This document shows positions 36,117 through 44,678 of a stretch of DNA of 64,000 nt, piece after piece. Below the pieces are notes generated by a model, which saw only the letters and a list, made by a program, of their open reading frames with translations, made no database searches and was not told where the DNA came from. Origin of the DNA: Dolichospermum sp. FACHB-1091 (GTDB lineage Bacteria > Cyanobacteriota > Cyanobacteriia > Cyanobacteriales > Nostocaceae); NCBI RefSeq assembly GCF_014697585.1, contig NZ_JACJSB010000004.1, forward strand, positions 124,001 to 188,000, in the 5' to 3' direction. How positions within the stretch are numbered: the stretch's first letter is position 1; each line of letters opens with the position of its first letter. Position numbers and translations under genes: made by a program.

Positions 36117-36521
36117 TCATAATTCTACCCAATTCTCTAAACTTAAACCCTCAACTCTGGCCAAATCACTATCATTAGAAACCACAATTAAATCTTTAAG
36201 AATAGCAGTAGCAGCGATTAAAACATCTTCAGTTTGAATTGGTACACCCCTTAATCTCAAATTAGCATGAATTTGGGCAGCTTTTTCTAAAATTGCCAAA
36301 TCATTTAAGAAAATAATCGGATATTCTTGACAAAATTCCTCAAATCTTGCTCTTTGTTTTGGTGCATCAACCGCTAAAAAACCTCGCCTAATTTCAAAAT
36401 AGGTGATACAACTAATAAAAATCTTTTCTTCCTTAGACTCACTAATTGTAATCTTGTGAAGAATTTGGGAATTTTGTTTGAGTGCTAAAGAAACAATATT
36501 AGTATCTAATAAATAATTCAT
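36117..36521 (-). CDS. PIN-domain toxin (VapC family)
   Basis: A 134-residue PIN ribonuclease from the ATG giving MNYLLDTNIVSLAL. A longer frame adds 11 residues of the preceding intergenic spacer. Acidic active-site residues: Asp6 (LLDTN), Glu in ITYFEIRRG, Asp in QTEDVLIAATA and Asp in VSNDSDL. It is intact. It starts 7 bp after the stop of the small 98-residue gene that is its probable antitoxin. Confidence 0.85.
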   Translation of the reverse strand: MNYLLDTNIVSLALKQNSQILHKITISESKEEKIFISCITYFEIRRGFLAVDAPKQRARFEEFCQEYPIIFLNDLAILEKAAQIHANLRLRGVPIQTEDVLIAATAILKDLIVVSNDSDLARVEGLSLENWVEL

Positions 36522-36528
36522 AAATTTT

Positions 36529-36825
36529 CTATTTTCTTTTAACTGCATCATCAAAAATTGCCATTTGTTCAGGAGTAAAATCCTCTCCTATTTTAGCCAA
36601 AAGGTGTAGAGCCATGATACCACTACAACGCTTTTTAAGACTTTCTTCTGATATCTGACTAAATTCTTCCAAAGAAAAGTTTTCTTTAAATACTTTTACT
36701 AAATCTTGAACCATTTTCGTATAATTTAGATCCTCTTTAAATAAAGGACGTTCTTCCATTAAAATAGCAACAACATTCTCAATTCTCTTAATTATTGATT
36801 CTTGTTTCATATCAGTTGATAACAT
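36529..36825 (-). CDS. Putative antitoxin of unrecognised type, partner of a PIN toxin
   Basis: A 98-residue, all-helical acidic protein (IIKRIENVVAILMEERPLFKEDLNYTKMVQDLVKVF ... EEFSQISEESLKKRCSGIMAL). It does not look like the RHH, AbrB, Phd or HigA antitoxin folds I know. The antitoxin role is inferred only from its place directly upstream of the PIN gene (7-bp gap) and its size. Confidence 0.6.
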   Translation of the reverse strand: MLSTDMKQESIIKRIENVVAILMEERPLFKEDLNYTKMVQDLVKVFKENFSLEEFSQISEESLKKRCSGIMALHLLAKIGEDFTPEQMAIFDDAVKRK

Positions 36826-36955
36826 AAGTATTACCTCACTAAATAGTCTTTATGTCCATTATATCAAGTTTGTGAACTTTTAGCAATGATTTATACTAAC
36901 ACTTTTGAATCACCAATGAGTCCCTAAAAGTTTGTAGCGCCTGTTTTGAATGTCA

Positions 36956-37012
36956 AGCGTAAGCGAAGCGCGACCTAGGAATCGCTCGTAGGTTGGATGG
37001 ATAAAGTGCGAT
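36956..37012. repeat. TA-associated repeat, partial copy (right end)
   Basis: CGTAAGCGAAGCGCGACCTA-GGAATCGCTCGTAGGTTGG-ATGGATAAAGTGCGAT. It keeps only the right ~55 bp of the repeat and ends ~70 bp from a PIN-gene remnant. Confidence 0.75.
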
Positions 37013-37082
37013 TTTCTCAACCAGTTTTTACTAATAAATAATGATCATTTTTTTCATCTAACACCACTTCTACCTTCACCTG

Positions 37083-37205
37083 TTAATCATTGAGAACATA
37101 GTTATGTGTGATAAAACGACCGTTATAATTAGAAATTAATTCAACTGCTGTTTTGTGTTGAGCTTCATCTTGATGGAGAAAACAGAGCAACCCTAACGCA
37201 CCTAA
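37083..37205 (-). pseudogene. PIN-domain gene remnant
   Basis: Read on the minus strand: LGALGLLCFLHQDEAQHKTAV-ELISNYNGRFITHNYVLND then a stop. The segment HxxAVELISN-GRFITHNYVL is typical of the first half of small PIN toxins, up to the conserved Glu region. No start or second half remains. Confidence 0.6.
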
Positions 37206-37244
37206 AATATAAGCTAAAATGAAGTAGCTTACAATCTACCGTGT

Positions 37245-37718
37245 ATGAGTGAAACTGTCTATATTGAAACCAGTATCTTAGGCTACCTTACTGCTCGACC
37301 AAGCAGAGACATTATTGTGGCGGCTAATATTGAGATAACGAGGGAGTGGTGGAATACACGGCGCAGTGACTTTCAACTGTACTCATCCCAAGCAGTCTTG
37401 AAAGAAACTACCCAAGGAGATGCCAAAATTGCATCTCAACGACTAGAAATTTTTAGCAATCTATCATTACTCAACTTAAACTAATCCGTGCTGGATTTAG
37501 CAGAGCAATTTTTAGGCCGCAGCAACCTTCCAGCAAAAGCTGATATTGATGCTGTTCATATCGCAGTTGCAACTGTTCACGGAATGGATTATCTGCTGAC
37601 ATGGAATTGCAAGCACATTGCCAATGCTCAAATTCAGCGAAAATTGGCGGAGATCAGCATTGATTTTGGATACGAATTGCCGATTCTTTGTACACCCTAT
37701 GAACTTCTAGGAGGTTGA
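37245..37718 (+). pseudogene. VapC-family PIN toxin split by an in-frame stop
   Basis: One continuous frame gives a full-length (~157-residue) PIN toxin: Asp/Glu in VYIETSILGYL, Glu in SQAVLKETTQGD, Asp in AKADIDAVHIAVAT, and LTWNCKHIANAQ near the end, closing with CTPYELLGG. A single TAA at 37482-37484 interrupts it between LLNLN and SVLDLAEQF. Either the gene is dead by one nonsense change or the stop is read through. An antitoxin follows directly (GGAGG site before its ATG). Confidence 0.82.
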
Positions 37719-37720
37719 TT

Positions 37721-37948
37721 ATGTTTCATGATCAGATTGTGGAAGAGATCCACAAAATTCGTGAACAGTATTCTCGATCATTCAATCATGACTTGAAAGC
37801 TATCTTTGCTGATTTGCAAAAGCAACAAGCTGAAAGCGGTAGAGAAGTTGTGAGCTTATCACGAAAGCAAGATATAAGAACACGTTGGAGCGGACGGGGG
37901 CGACATCTTGGTGGTGATGCGCCCGATGTTATCCGCCACTCAACTTAG
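37721..37948 (+). CDS. Antitoxin-like small protein downstream of split VapC
   Basis: A 75-residue protein. The first ~48 residues (MFHDQIVEEIHKIREQYSRSFNHDLKAIFADLQKQQ) match the small helical antitoxin commonly paired with this VapC type in reverse (toxin-first) order. The C-terminal ~25 residues (TRWSGRGRHLGGDAPDVIRHST) look unrelated and rich in Arg/Gly, suggesting the natural end was lost and the frame runs into repeat DNA. A good GGAGGTTGATT ribosome site supports the start. Confidence 0.7.
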   Translation: MFHDQIVEEIHKIREQYSRSFNHDLKAIFADLQKQQAESGREVVSLSRKQDIRTRWSGRGRHLGGDAPDVIRHST

Positions 37949-37987
37949 CCATTATATCGAAGCGCTCCGCAGGAATCGCCGATCCTC

Positions 37988-38137
37988 TAGGGTGCGTTAA
38001 TGAAATGTAACGCACCTTATTTATTACTGGCACAAAAGCGATTTTCTCGGAGTAACTTCTCAAGAGAAAGTCAAAATCATATCAGTGCGTAAGCGTTGCG
38101 CTCCCCAGGAATCGCTTGTAGGTTAGATTGATAAAGT
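37988..38137. repeat. TA-associated ~155-bp repeat, copy b
   Basis: Full-length copy with the GGTGCGTTA/TAACGCACC hairpin, differing from copy a by a few bases. Its right end is followed by AAATTAGAAGTGACTGCGTGAG and the start of a UPF0175 antitoxin gene. Confidence 0.88.
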
Positions 38138-38170
38138 TAAAATTAGAAGTGACTGCGTGAGGACAACTTG

Positions 38171-38287
38171 ATGCAAATTACCCTGAACCTACCTGATAGC
38201 CTCAGTAAAACTGAAACTTTTAACCAGAGTGAATGGCTTCAGGAAATAGCCATTGCATTACCTTACATGGTATTCCTAAAGATTTAG
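38171..38287 (+). pseudogene. UPF0175 antitoxin, 5' fragment only
   Basis: MQITLNLPDSLSKTETFNQS-EWLQEIAIAL is identical to the start of the copy at 47112. The match ends at 38256, in the eighth base of ATAGCCATTGC. Beyond that the DNA belongs to a different gene and the frame stops at 38287. The 148 bp from 38109 to 38256 equal 47050-47197 with few differences. Confidence 0.88.
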
Positions 38288-38781
38288 AAAGTGCGATCGC
38301 CCTAGCACAAAAACAAGACGATAGAACTCGTAAAGAATTTGAAAAATGGGCAGTTTTAACCTATAGTAATAATCGGGCAGTAATTAATAGCAAAAAAGGA
38401 AAAGATGAAGGAATTGATGGAATAGCATATTTTAATGGAGATCAAGGTAAACAGGAAAAAATTATTTTTCAAGTCAAATCAGGTAAAGTTCAATCAAAAG
38501 ATATTAGAGATCTATTAGGAACAATGACCTTAGAAAATGCCAGTATTGCCATATTTATTACCTTAGAAAATCCAACTAAAGATATGATTGCTACAGCTAA
38601 AAAAGCCGGATTTTATCAACATAAATACTTTACTCAAACTTACGATAAAATCCAAATTGTTACGGTTAAAGATATAATTGAGAATCAGGAAAGATTAAAT
38701 ATTAGATTAGGATTAGAAGTATTAAAAAGTGCGGAAAAAATTATAGAAACAAAAGCCACTCAAATCCAGTTAAATTTGTAG
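38257..38781 (+). pseudogene. C-terminal fragment of a DNA methyltransferase/restriction endonuclease
   Basis: The frame reads ITLHGIPKDLESAIALAQ...KKGKDEGIDGIAYF...KIIFQVKSGKVQSKDIRDLLGTM...IAIFITLENPTKDMIATAKKAGFY. This matches, from memory, the C-terminal nuclease domain of fused adenine-methyltransferase/restriction enzymes (D-x2-ID ... QVKSGK active site). The methyltransferase half is absent and the fragment is fused to a truncated antitoxin gene. A chance ATG at 38233 gives an open 182-residue frame, so a chimeric protein could still be made. Confidence 0.7.
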
Positions 38782-38784
38782 CCT

Positions 38785-38933
38785 GTAGCGTTAATGAAAT
38801 GTAACGCACCTTATTTTTAATTGTACAAAAGCGACTTTTTCAGAGTAACTTCTCAAGAGAAAGTCAAAATCATGCCAGTGCGTAAGCGTTGCGCGATAGT
38901 AATCGCTCATAGGTTAGATTGATAAAGTGCGAT
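38785..38933. repeat. TA-associated ~155-bp repeat, copy c
   Basis: Slightly diverged full copy (TAGCGTTAATGAAATG..., GCCAGTGCGTAAGCG) that starts 4 bp after the nuclease fragment's stop and ends ~80 bp before a hicBA pair. Confidence 0.85.
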
Positions 38934-39011
38934 CTGTAAATAGCCGTTTTGCTGCAATTTTTGCCCCAATTTTGGTGATATACTTATTGAAAACATATAT
39001 AAAGTGGAACT

Positions 39012-39236
39012 ATGAATTTTAAATTAACTAAAGTGTTCAAGAAGGTCTCTGAAGGCTACATAGGTTTTGTCGAAGAACTGCCTGGAGCAAATACTCAAGC
39101 TGATACTCTTGATGAAGCAAGAGTTAATCTGGAGGAAGCTATTGAGTTGGTACTTGAAGCTAACCGCTTTTTAACAGAGGAACTACTTCAAGATCAGGAC
39201 GTTATTCGTGAACCTATTTTTTTATCAGTTGCATGA
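39012..39236 (+). CDS. hicB: HicB-family antitoxin (second type)
   Basis: A 74-residue HicB protein of a different subgroup from the one at 35736: MNFKLTKVFKKVSEGYIGFV-EELPGANTQADTLDEARVNLEEAIELVLE. ATGA links its stop to the hicA start. It is complete and probably binds the HicA below. Confidence 0.85.
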   Translation: MNFKLTKVFKKVSEGYIGFVEELPGANTQADTLDEARVNLEEAIELVLEANRFLTEELLQDQDVIREPIFLSVA

Positions 39237-39427
39237 AGCGTCTAGACTTAATTCGTCATCTTGAAGCCAATGGTTGTGAGTTTTTAAGAGAAGGTGGTAG
39301 CTATACTATTTATGTCAATCGGGCTGCACAGAGATCAACTTCTATTCCACGCCATCGTGAGATGAATAACTTACTTGCTAGAAAGATATGTCGTGATTTA
39401 CAAGTGCCAGATCCAAATATAACCTAA
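39233..39427 (+). CDS. hicA: HicA-family toxin with active-site His replaced by Tyr
   Basis: A 64-residue HicA (MKRLDLIRHLEANGCEFLRE-GGSYTIYVNRAAQRSTSIPRHREMNNLLARKICRDLQVP). It is full length with all strands. Family members carry GGSH or GGNH; here residue 24 is Tyr (codon TAT), one C-to-T change from His. The catalytic base of this mRNA interferase is thus missing and the toxin is probably inactive. ATGA overlap with hicB. Confidence 0.82.
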   Translation: MKRLDLIRHLEANGCEFLREGGSYTIYVNRAAQRSTSIPRHREMNNLLARKICRDLQVPDPNIT

Positions 39428-39435
39428 CACTTCCT

Positions 39436-39663
39436 TCACAGGAATAGCGATCGCCAAATCAAGAAATTGATAGGCGATATATGTATAATAAGGCATTGGG
39501 TCGGAAAATTCAGACAATCCCGTTTCATTTCATCACTGTAGCCTTTACTACTTTCATATTGTTCAATAAATTGACGGCAGCAATCCACACAAATATGATT
39601 TTGCTTACCTTTTTTGATGCTATTTTTACGAATATGGGTTGATTTACATTCAGGACATTGCAT
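39436..39663 (-). pseudogene. IS1-type transposase, zinc-finger 5' remnant
   Basis: The first ~50 codons (MQCPECKSTHIRKNSIKKGK-QNHICVDCCRQFIEQYESS-KGYSDEMKRDCL) match the InsA-like zinc-ribbon N-terminus of IS1-family transposases, with CPEC and CVDC pairs. After that the frame runs into unrelated sequence and stops. The DDE catalytic part is absent, so this is a dead fragment. It marks past insertion next to the TA cluster. Confidence 0.75.
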
Positions 39664-39772
39664 GATTTCTTACCTCCATTCATACATTAACTCAGCAATG
39701 CCCCCTAAGCCTATCACATCCTAAATTCAGGCAAGAACGTTGAAAACCGAAGTTGGAAATTATGGAATGGGT

Positions 39773-40816
39773 TTACAGGACTGGCGATCGCCGAATCAAC
39801 GGTAAACCCAAAATAACACTAGCTGCTCCTGTTGCAACACAGTTGCATGGATCAAACTCCCCACCAGGTAAGAATACACTGATATCATTTAGTGAACGCC
39901 AACTTTCTCTATCAGTTTTATCAGTAGTATATTCATGACGAGAAAAACGCAACGATGAACCATGACGAGCCAACCATTGAGGATCATCCACGACAAGTAA
40001 CGCTAGGATTTCAGGTCGTAAACAAAGTAGATCCATCGCAATCCCTGAAATCTGCAGACTAGCCCCACCATTAACTAAAAGAGATTGTAAATCAGCAATT
40101 TCTGGATAGGTAATTGGATTGCAATCAGCATCTTCATGATCGAATAACTCTTCTGCAACCTCTCTTAAAATTGTATTTTGAATATTATAGGATTTGGGAT
40201 CAAGAGGAGCATTTGTGGTAGGCTGAAAAACCATAGATGGTACAATGTGATATAGCCCTGCTCCATCAGCTAAATTTGCTGATCTTTGTCGGATAAAATA
40301 TTGATAATCCTGTCCATCATAAACTGCAAAGAAACAAGAAATTGCGATCGCTGCACTTCTGCCTTTTCCTAACCAAGCATCTTCTAAAGCCTCAGATCCT
40401 TTTCTAGTTCCGTGCAACTTTTGACGTAAAGGCATCGCTTCGTAGCGTACCTCATGAGAGGCATTATCTGGTAATGTTGCCATTGCCCGTCGTAATTCCA
40501 CCTCTAAAATTGTACAGGTATTGACTGTATCAAAATATGAACCTGTGCTGCAATGGAGGCGATCCCCTTGATCACTATTTTCCAAATACCGTAAAGCATA
40601 GGTTTTACCATTCCACAAATGGCTATTTGTTTTTTGCATTTCTTCCAAGAGCCAACTACTTTCAGGAAAAGAACGAGTTTCAACTGCCCAATCTCCTAAA
40701 ACAGCAAATGGATCAGGATTTTTGGAAGTCCGAACCACTAAAGGATAGGTTAATCCTGCCGCTCCTTGAAATAAATTATCACTACCATAAAGCCACCCTA
40801 AAAAATTGACGATCAT
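39773..40816 (-). CDS. Nudix-like protein ending an unusual sugar/small-molecule operon
   Basis: A 347-residue soluble protein. The centre has GAGLYHIVPSMVFQPTTN and NTILREVAEELFDHEDAD, a degenerate Nudix-like box (RE-x2-EE-L). The rest (WLYGSDNLFQGAAGLTYPLVVR; FLPGGEFDPCNCVATGAASVILG) is unrecognised. Nudix folds hydrolyse nucleoside diphosphate derivatives, but the box here is incomplete, so a binding or regulatory role is also possible. It is the last gene of the six-gene minus-strand operon, 42 bp after the methyltransferase. Confidence 0.65.
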   Translation of the reverse strand: MIVNFLGWLYGSDNLFQGAAGLTYPLVVRTSKNPDPFAVLGDWAVETRSFPESSWLLEEMQKTNSHLWNGKTYALRYLENSDQGDRLHCSTGSYFDTVNTCTILEVELRRAMATLPDNASHEVRYEAMPLRQKLHGTRKGSEALEDAWLGKGRSAAIAISCFFAVYDGQDYQYFIRQRSANLADGAGLYHIVPSMVFQPTTNAPLDPKSYNIQNTILREVAEELFDHEDADCNPITYPEIADLQSLLVNGGASLQISGIAMDLLCLRPEILALLVVDDPQWLARHGSSLRFSRHEYTTDKTDRESWRSLNDISVFLPGGEFDPCNCVATGAASVILGLPLIRRSPVL

Positions 40817-40858
40817 ATTTAATAATAGACAAATTTGTTAAAACAAGTTACCCCATCT

Positions 40859-41656
40859 CTATAAAGTTTTTTGGCAAACTAGAATGTGATGAGAAGTGTT
40901 GCTACCAAAGGGTGCTTCCTCATAGTTACCGAATTTCTGAACTACTGTGAATCCATTTTCGGTCAAGATTGCCTCAATCTCTTTAGGAAAATAAATTCGC
41001 AACGTTAGAACTTCTTGCACAATTTTTGTAGTATTTTCCCACGAAAACGTTAATGTTCTATGGTAAAGTTGTTCCGCCGCGTCATATTTAGATTCCCTCA
41101 TAGCGGTTACTGTTTCGTCACTATGTGGATCTTGAAAGATGGAATATATATCTTGACTATTAGGAGCATTTAAGGTGTCAAAAACATAGTAAGGATTTTT
41201 GAAATCTATAATGAAATATCCATCCGGTTCTAGATGCTGTTTCACGCAGTGCAAACAGGATTTAACATCAGGAAGTTCGTGTAAATGCGTAAATGTATCG
41301 TAAGGAAAAATTATAAGAGAGAAACGTCTTTTGAGATTGAAATCCCTCACATCTTTTTGAAGCCATTGTACGCTTTCCGATTTCTGGCCAGCTGCTTTTA
41401 ACATTGAATCAGACAGATCAATACCTGTCACATCAAATCCTTTGTCCCCAAGAGGTACGCTAATCCGTCCAGTCCCACAGGCTAATTCTAGTATCGAAGG
41501 ACCATAACACTCAGCCATATTAAGCCAAAATAATACATCTTGACTTTGTTTTAAATAACGGGGTGAGGACTGGAAAATCCGATCATAAAAAGCACCATCA
41601 TAAAAGATGCTTGGATTGTCGGTAGGTAGTTTAGTTACTTTATCTTGTTCAAGCAT
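40859..41656 (-). CDS. Class I SAM-dependent methyltransferase
   Basis: A 265-residue methyltransferase. Motif I is SILELACGTGRISVPLGDKG, then VTGIDLSDSML (acidic loop), DVRDFNL and the LIIFPYDTFTHL strand. I prefer the ATG giving MLEQDKV, which overlaps the end of the transporter gene by 8 bp (ATGCTTGA), over a TTG two codons upstream. It probably methylates a small product of this operon. The substrate is unknown. Confidence 0.85.
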   Translation of the reverse strand: MLEQDKVTKLPTDNPSIFYDGAFYDRIFQSSPRYLKQSQDVLFWLNMAECYGPSILELACGTGRISVPLGDKGFDVTGIDLSDSMLKAAGQKSESVQWLQKDVRDFNLKRRFSLIIFPYDTFTHLHELPDVKSCLHCVKQHLEPDGYFIIDFKNPYYVFDTLNAPNSQDIYSIFQDPHSDETVTAMRESKYDAAEQLYHRTLTFSWENTTKIVQEVLTLRIYFPKEIEAILTENGFTVVQKFGNYEEAPFGSNTSHHILVCQKTL

Positions 41657-42812
41657 TTTCAATTTTTACCAAGTTTTTTTGATCAGAATCAGACTGTTTG
41701 TCTTGACTATCAGAACCTGTACCTGTTTTTGCTAGGTAAATCCCAATGGTAATTAGGATAAAACCAATCCCACTTGATAAACTTAGAAATTCACCTAGTA
41801 CGAACCAACCATAGACGGTAACGGGCAAAGGCTCCATTAAAAAAGCCATAGTGACAAAAGCCGAAGAAAAATGTTTGAGAACATAGACCACTGAACCATG
41901 ACCAATGACCTCGCTAACAAAAGCTAATCCTAATATGGCTAACCAACCAGTGGTACTGATAGGAAAAATTACATCATCTACTAATAGAACTAACGGGGTT
42001 ACCATAACTAAGCCACAGACACAACGCCAAACCAAAATATCAGAAGTTGATAAATGCTGACGCAACTTTTCAATTATAAGATAACCAACTGCGTAAAATG
42101 CAGAAGATAACAGTGCAGCAGAATCACCAACTACTGTCATAGTTCCGAAAAGGCTTTCGTCTGGGTATAACCAATCACCCAATCCCAGGACGACAGCTCC
42201 TAGCATTGCGATCGCTAATCCTGTCAGAAAACGACGATCGAAACGCTGTCCTAGGAACAACCAACCGCCTAATGCGGTAAAAAGAGGAGGCATATTAGCC
42301 AACATTGTGCCATTTGCCGCCGTGGTATAATCTAGCGACCAAGTCCAGACTAACCTTGCAGCTAATTGGGTGATAGACATAGCAAAGACTAAACCAACAA
42401 TAACCCAAGTATCACGAGATAAACCAAGTGCTAAAGGAGTTTCCCCCATATCAGTTGAATCACTTTCTAAATCTTGTGAAGCACTTTGCTTATTCTGGTT
42501 ATCAGAGGAGGACTGAAATAATTTTCTCCCATACCAACTTGTAAAAATAAGGGTAGAGAAAAGCATTCGGTTAAATACAGTAGCCTCTGAGCTAATCTCA
42601 CGGATTGATACCTTAATAAAAATAGCCGTCGAAGATAACGCCAGAATACCACCGATAAGAATTAGAGATGGAATCAACTTTGAATCTTTTATCTTAAAGC
42701 TCAAAGCTTTATTTAGAGAACTTTCACTATCACTATCTTGACTTGAGACAATACTAGCAGTGTCACTCTTAGAAACAAAATTTTTATCTGTCGTGGAATT
42801 TATGTCAGTCAT
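41649..42812 (-). CDS. EamA/DMT-family transporter
   Basis: A 387-residue protein with an unusual Ser/Asp-rich hydrophilic N-terminus (~45 residues) and ten predicted transmembrane helices in two EamA repeats (IPSLILIGGILALSSTAIFI; WLAILGLAFVSEVIGHGSVV). An acidic loop between helices (SSDNQNKQSASQDLESDSTD) is also atypical. Drug/metabolite transporters of this type export or import small metabolites, so this is the likely exporter of the operon product. It is 11 bp after the DUF1349 gene and overlaps the methyltransferase start. Confidence 0.85.
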   Translation of the reverse strand: MTDINSTTDKNFVSKSDTASIVSSQDSDSESSLNKALSFKIKDSKLIPSLILIGGILALSSTAIFIKVSIREISSEATVFNRMLFSTLIFTSWYGRKLFQSSSDNQNKQSASQDLESDSTDMGETPLALGLSRDTWVIVGLVFAMSITQLAARLVWTWSLDYTTAANGTMLANMPPLFTALGGWLFLGQRFDRRFLTGLAIAMLGAVVLGLGDWLYPDESLFGTMTVVGDSAALLSSAFYAVGYLIIEKLRQHLSTSDILVWRCVCGLVMVTPLVLLVDDVIFPISTTGWLAILGLAFVSEVIGHGSVVYVLKHFSSAFVTMAFLMEPLPVTVYGWFVLGEFLSLSSGIGFILITIGIYLAKTGTGSDSQDKQSDSDQKNLVKIENA

Positions 42813-42823
42813 TATAAATTAAT

Positions 42824-43369
42824 CTAAGTAGGCTGAATTGAGAAATTGTCAAAAGTTACTTCAAAGCCTTCTCTTTCAGGAGAGGCACACATTAAGCCCA
42901 CTGCGATCATTTTCTCTTCAGGAAAATCTGCCAACCGCAACATCGTATAGTGTTCTCCATCAAGGGAATATTTCACCTCAATTGTACCTCCAGTACGACA
43001 AACCTTCATCCATAGGGCTTCTGGCTGACCAATTAAAGGAGCTACTGACCAATCTGAACGTTCACGGGTGACAACGGCACTGGCATATTGCACACCTTCG
43101 ACAAATTCAATCCCACATTTCATCCAATATTGATCATTAATTCGCACCATCAAACCAGCTTGATCGTAAAGTTCTTCGTAGCGTCCGCAAATCCGAACAG
43201 TTGCCACAAAATCCCCCGACATATTACCAAAGTAAAAATGTCCTGAGTCACGGATAAAGCCATAGTGAGTTGTACGCCAAAAATCACTTTTCAGACCAGT
43301 TTTTACCCAAATCTGTCCCTGATCATCTCTCCAATCTGTAGGTGGATTATGCCACTTGCTTAACTGCAT
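42824..43369 (-). CDS. DUF1349 (concanavalin-like beta-sandwich) protein
   Basis: A 181-residue protein covering one DUF1349 domain: WHNPPTDW, GLKSDFWRTTHYGFIRDSGH, VRICGRYEELYDQAGLMVRI, WMKCGIEFVEG, VGLMCASPEREGFEVTFDNF. The fold is a lectin-like beta-sandwich that often binds carbohydrate. No signal peptide is seen, so it should be cytoplasmic. A strong AAAGGAG site precedes the ATG. Within a nucleotide-sugar operon it could bind or isomerise a sugar intermediate (inference). Confidence 0.8.
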   Translation of the reverse strand: MQLSKWHNPPTDWRDDQGQIWVKTGLKSDFWRTTHYGFIRDSGHFYFGNMSGDFVATVRICGRYEELYDQAGLMVRINDQYWMKCGIEFVEGVQYASAVVTRERSDWSVAPLIGQPEALWMKVCRTGGTIEVKYSLDGEHYTMLRLADFPEEKMIAVGLMCASPEREGFEVTFDNFSIQPT

Positions 43370-43432
43370 CTCAAATAACTCCTTTGCGAGCGGAAATTAA
43401 TTATCAAAAACAAAACTGTAGATGGTTAATAG

Positions 43433-44506
43433 TTAAACCGCTAAGTCACTTCGTTTTGATAATCCTTCGTATATTTGTACTAAAATATCATCTAAATTGT
43501 ACTTAAATGACCAGTCAGGATAATGGGATTGGAACTTCCGTACGTCACTAACCCACCAAATATGATCACCAAGGCGATTTTGCTCACTATAGCCCCAGTC
43601 CATCGGTTTTCCGACAATTTTACTACAAAGCTCGATCGCTTCTAACATCGAACAGTGGGAGTAGCGACTGCCACCAGCATTATAGACTTCTCCTTGCCGT
43701 GGATTTTGATAAAAATGCCAGAACATATTGACCAAATCATAGCTATGGATATTATCACGAACTTGTTTTGCCTGATAACCAAACACTGTGTAACGTCGTC
43801 CTATAATGGCACATTTCATCAGATAGGCTAAAAAACCATGAAGTTGAGTTCCAGAATGATCTGGACCAGTTAAACAGCCTCCCCTGAATACTCCTGTATT
43901 AAGACCGTAGTAAATACCATATTCCTGAACCATTATATCTGCCGCCACTTTAGATGCACCAAAAATAGTGTGAACACTACGATCAATACTCATAGTTTCA
44001 TCTATCCCATGCTCGAAATAGGGATGAGATTCTTCTAATTCCCAACGTTTTTCCAATTCAACTAGAGGGAAGTGATTTATAGTATCTCCATAAACATTAT
44101 TAGTGGACGTGAAGATAAACACCGCTTTTGGGCAATGCTGTCGCATCATTTCTAACAAGTTTAATGTACCATTCGCATTAACAGCAAAGTCGGTTAAAGG
44201 TTCTGTGGCAGCCCAGTCATGGGAGGGTTGTGCCGCCGCATGGATAATAACTTTAATGTCGGTGTTATAGGTTTTGAAAATACGCTCAAGGGCTTTTAAA
44301 TCCCGAATATCTTCATTTTCATGGATATAGTTTTCAATTTCATTTTGCAGACGATCTCGGTTCCAACGGGTTGAAGCTTCATCGCCAAAAAAATAGCTCC
44401 GCAAGTCATTGTCAATACCAACAACTTGAAAGTTTTGATCGGCAAAAAATCGAACAGCTTCTGAACCAATTAAACCAGAAGCCCCGGTAACGATGGCAAT
44501 ATTCAT
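43433..44506 (-). CDS. NAD-dependent epimerase/dehydratase (CDP-paratose 2-epimerase-like SDR)
   Basis: A 357-residue extended SDR. NAD-binding GASGLIGS is at residues 8-15, [12 protein letters not shown] follows, and the STNNVYGD serine motif and GASKVAAD are present. The overall pattern ([30 protein letters not shown]) is closest to CDP-paratose/tyvelose 2-epimerases. The usual catalytic Tyr of YxxSK is Phe here (IFGASK), which appears common in this subgroup. It follows the fusion gene by ~170 bp and precedes the DUF1349 gene by 63 bp. Confidence 0.85.
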   Translation of the reverse strand: MNIAIVTGASGLIGSEAVRFFADQNFQVVGIDNDLRSYFFGDEASTRWNRDRLQNEIENYIHENEDIRDLKALERIFKTYNTDIKVIIHAAAQPSHDWAATEPLTDFAVNANGTLNLLEMMRQHCPKAVFIFTSTNNVYGDTINHFPLVELEKRWELEESHPYFEHGIDETMSIDRSVHTIFGASKVAADIMVQEYGIYYGLNTGVFRGGCLTGPDHSGTQLHGFLAYLMKCAIIGRRYTVFGYQAKQVRDNIHSYDLVNMFWHFYQNPRQGEVYNAGGSRYSHCSMLEAIELCSKIVGKPMDWGYSEQNRLGDHIWWVSDVRKFQSHYPDWSFKYNLDDILVQIYEGLSKRSDLAV

Positions 44507-44678
44507 AACCTTGATAATTTTTTAGGTGATAACAATTGAGAACTTGGGTTTGCTTAATCAAAGTACGAATGCTCATTTTGCACGTATCTAAACGTCAGTT
44601 TGAGTCTGGATTTTAAAAATTGTAGACAAAACAAAACAATTCGTAGCCCAAATCAGCAACACCCTTTTAGATTTATGA

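Larger units (their letters stand above)
36826..37244. other. Gap with repeat right-end and a PIN remnant
   Basis: About 420 bp with no intact gene. It contains a partial TA-associated repeat (36956-37012) and a minus-strand gene fragment (37083-37205), both listed separately. The leader of the next TA module occupies the end. Confidence 0.6.

Noticed and set aside
39436-39663. A functional IS1-type insertion sequence
   Set aside because: Only the zinc-finger N-terminus remains; no DDE catalytic frame and no terminal inverted repeats were seen.
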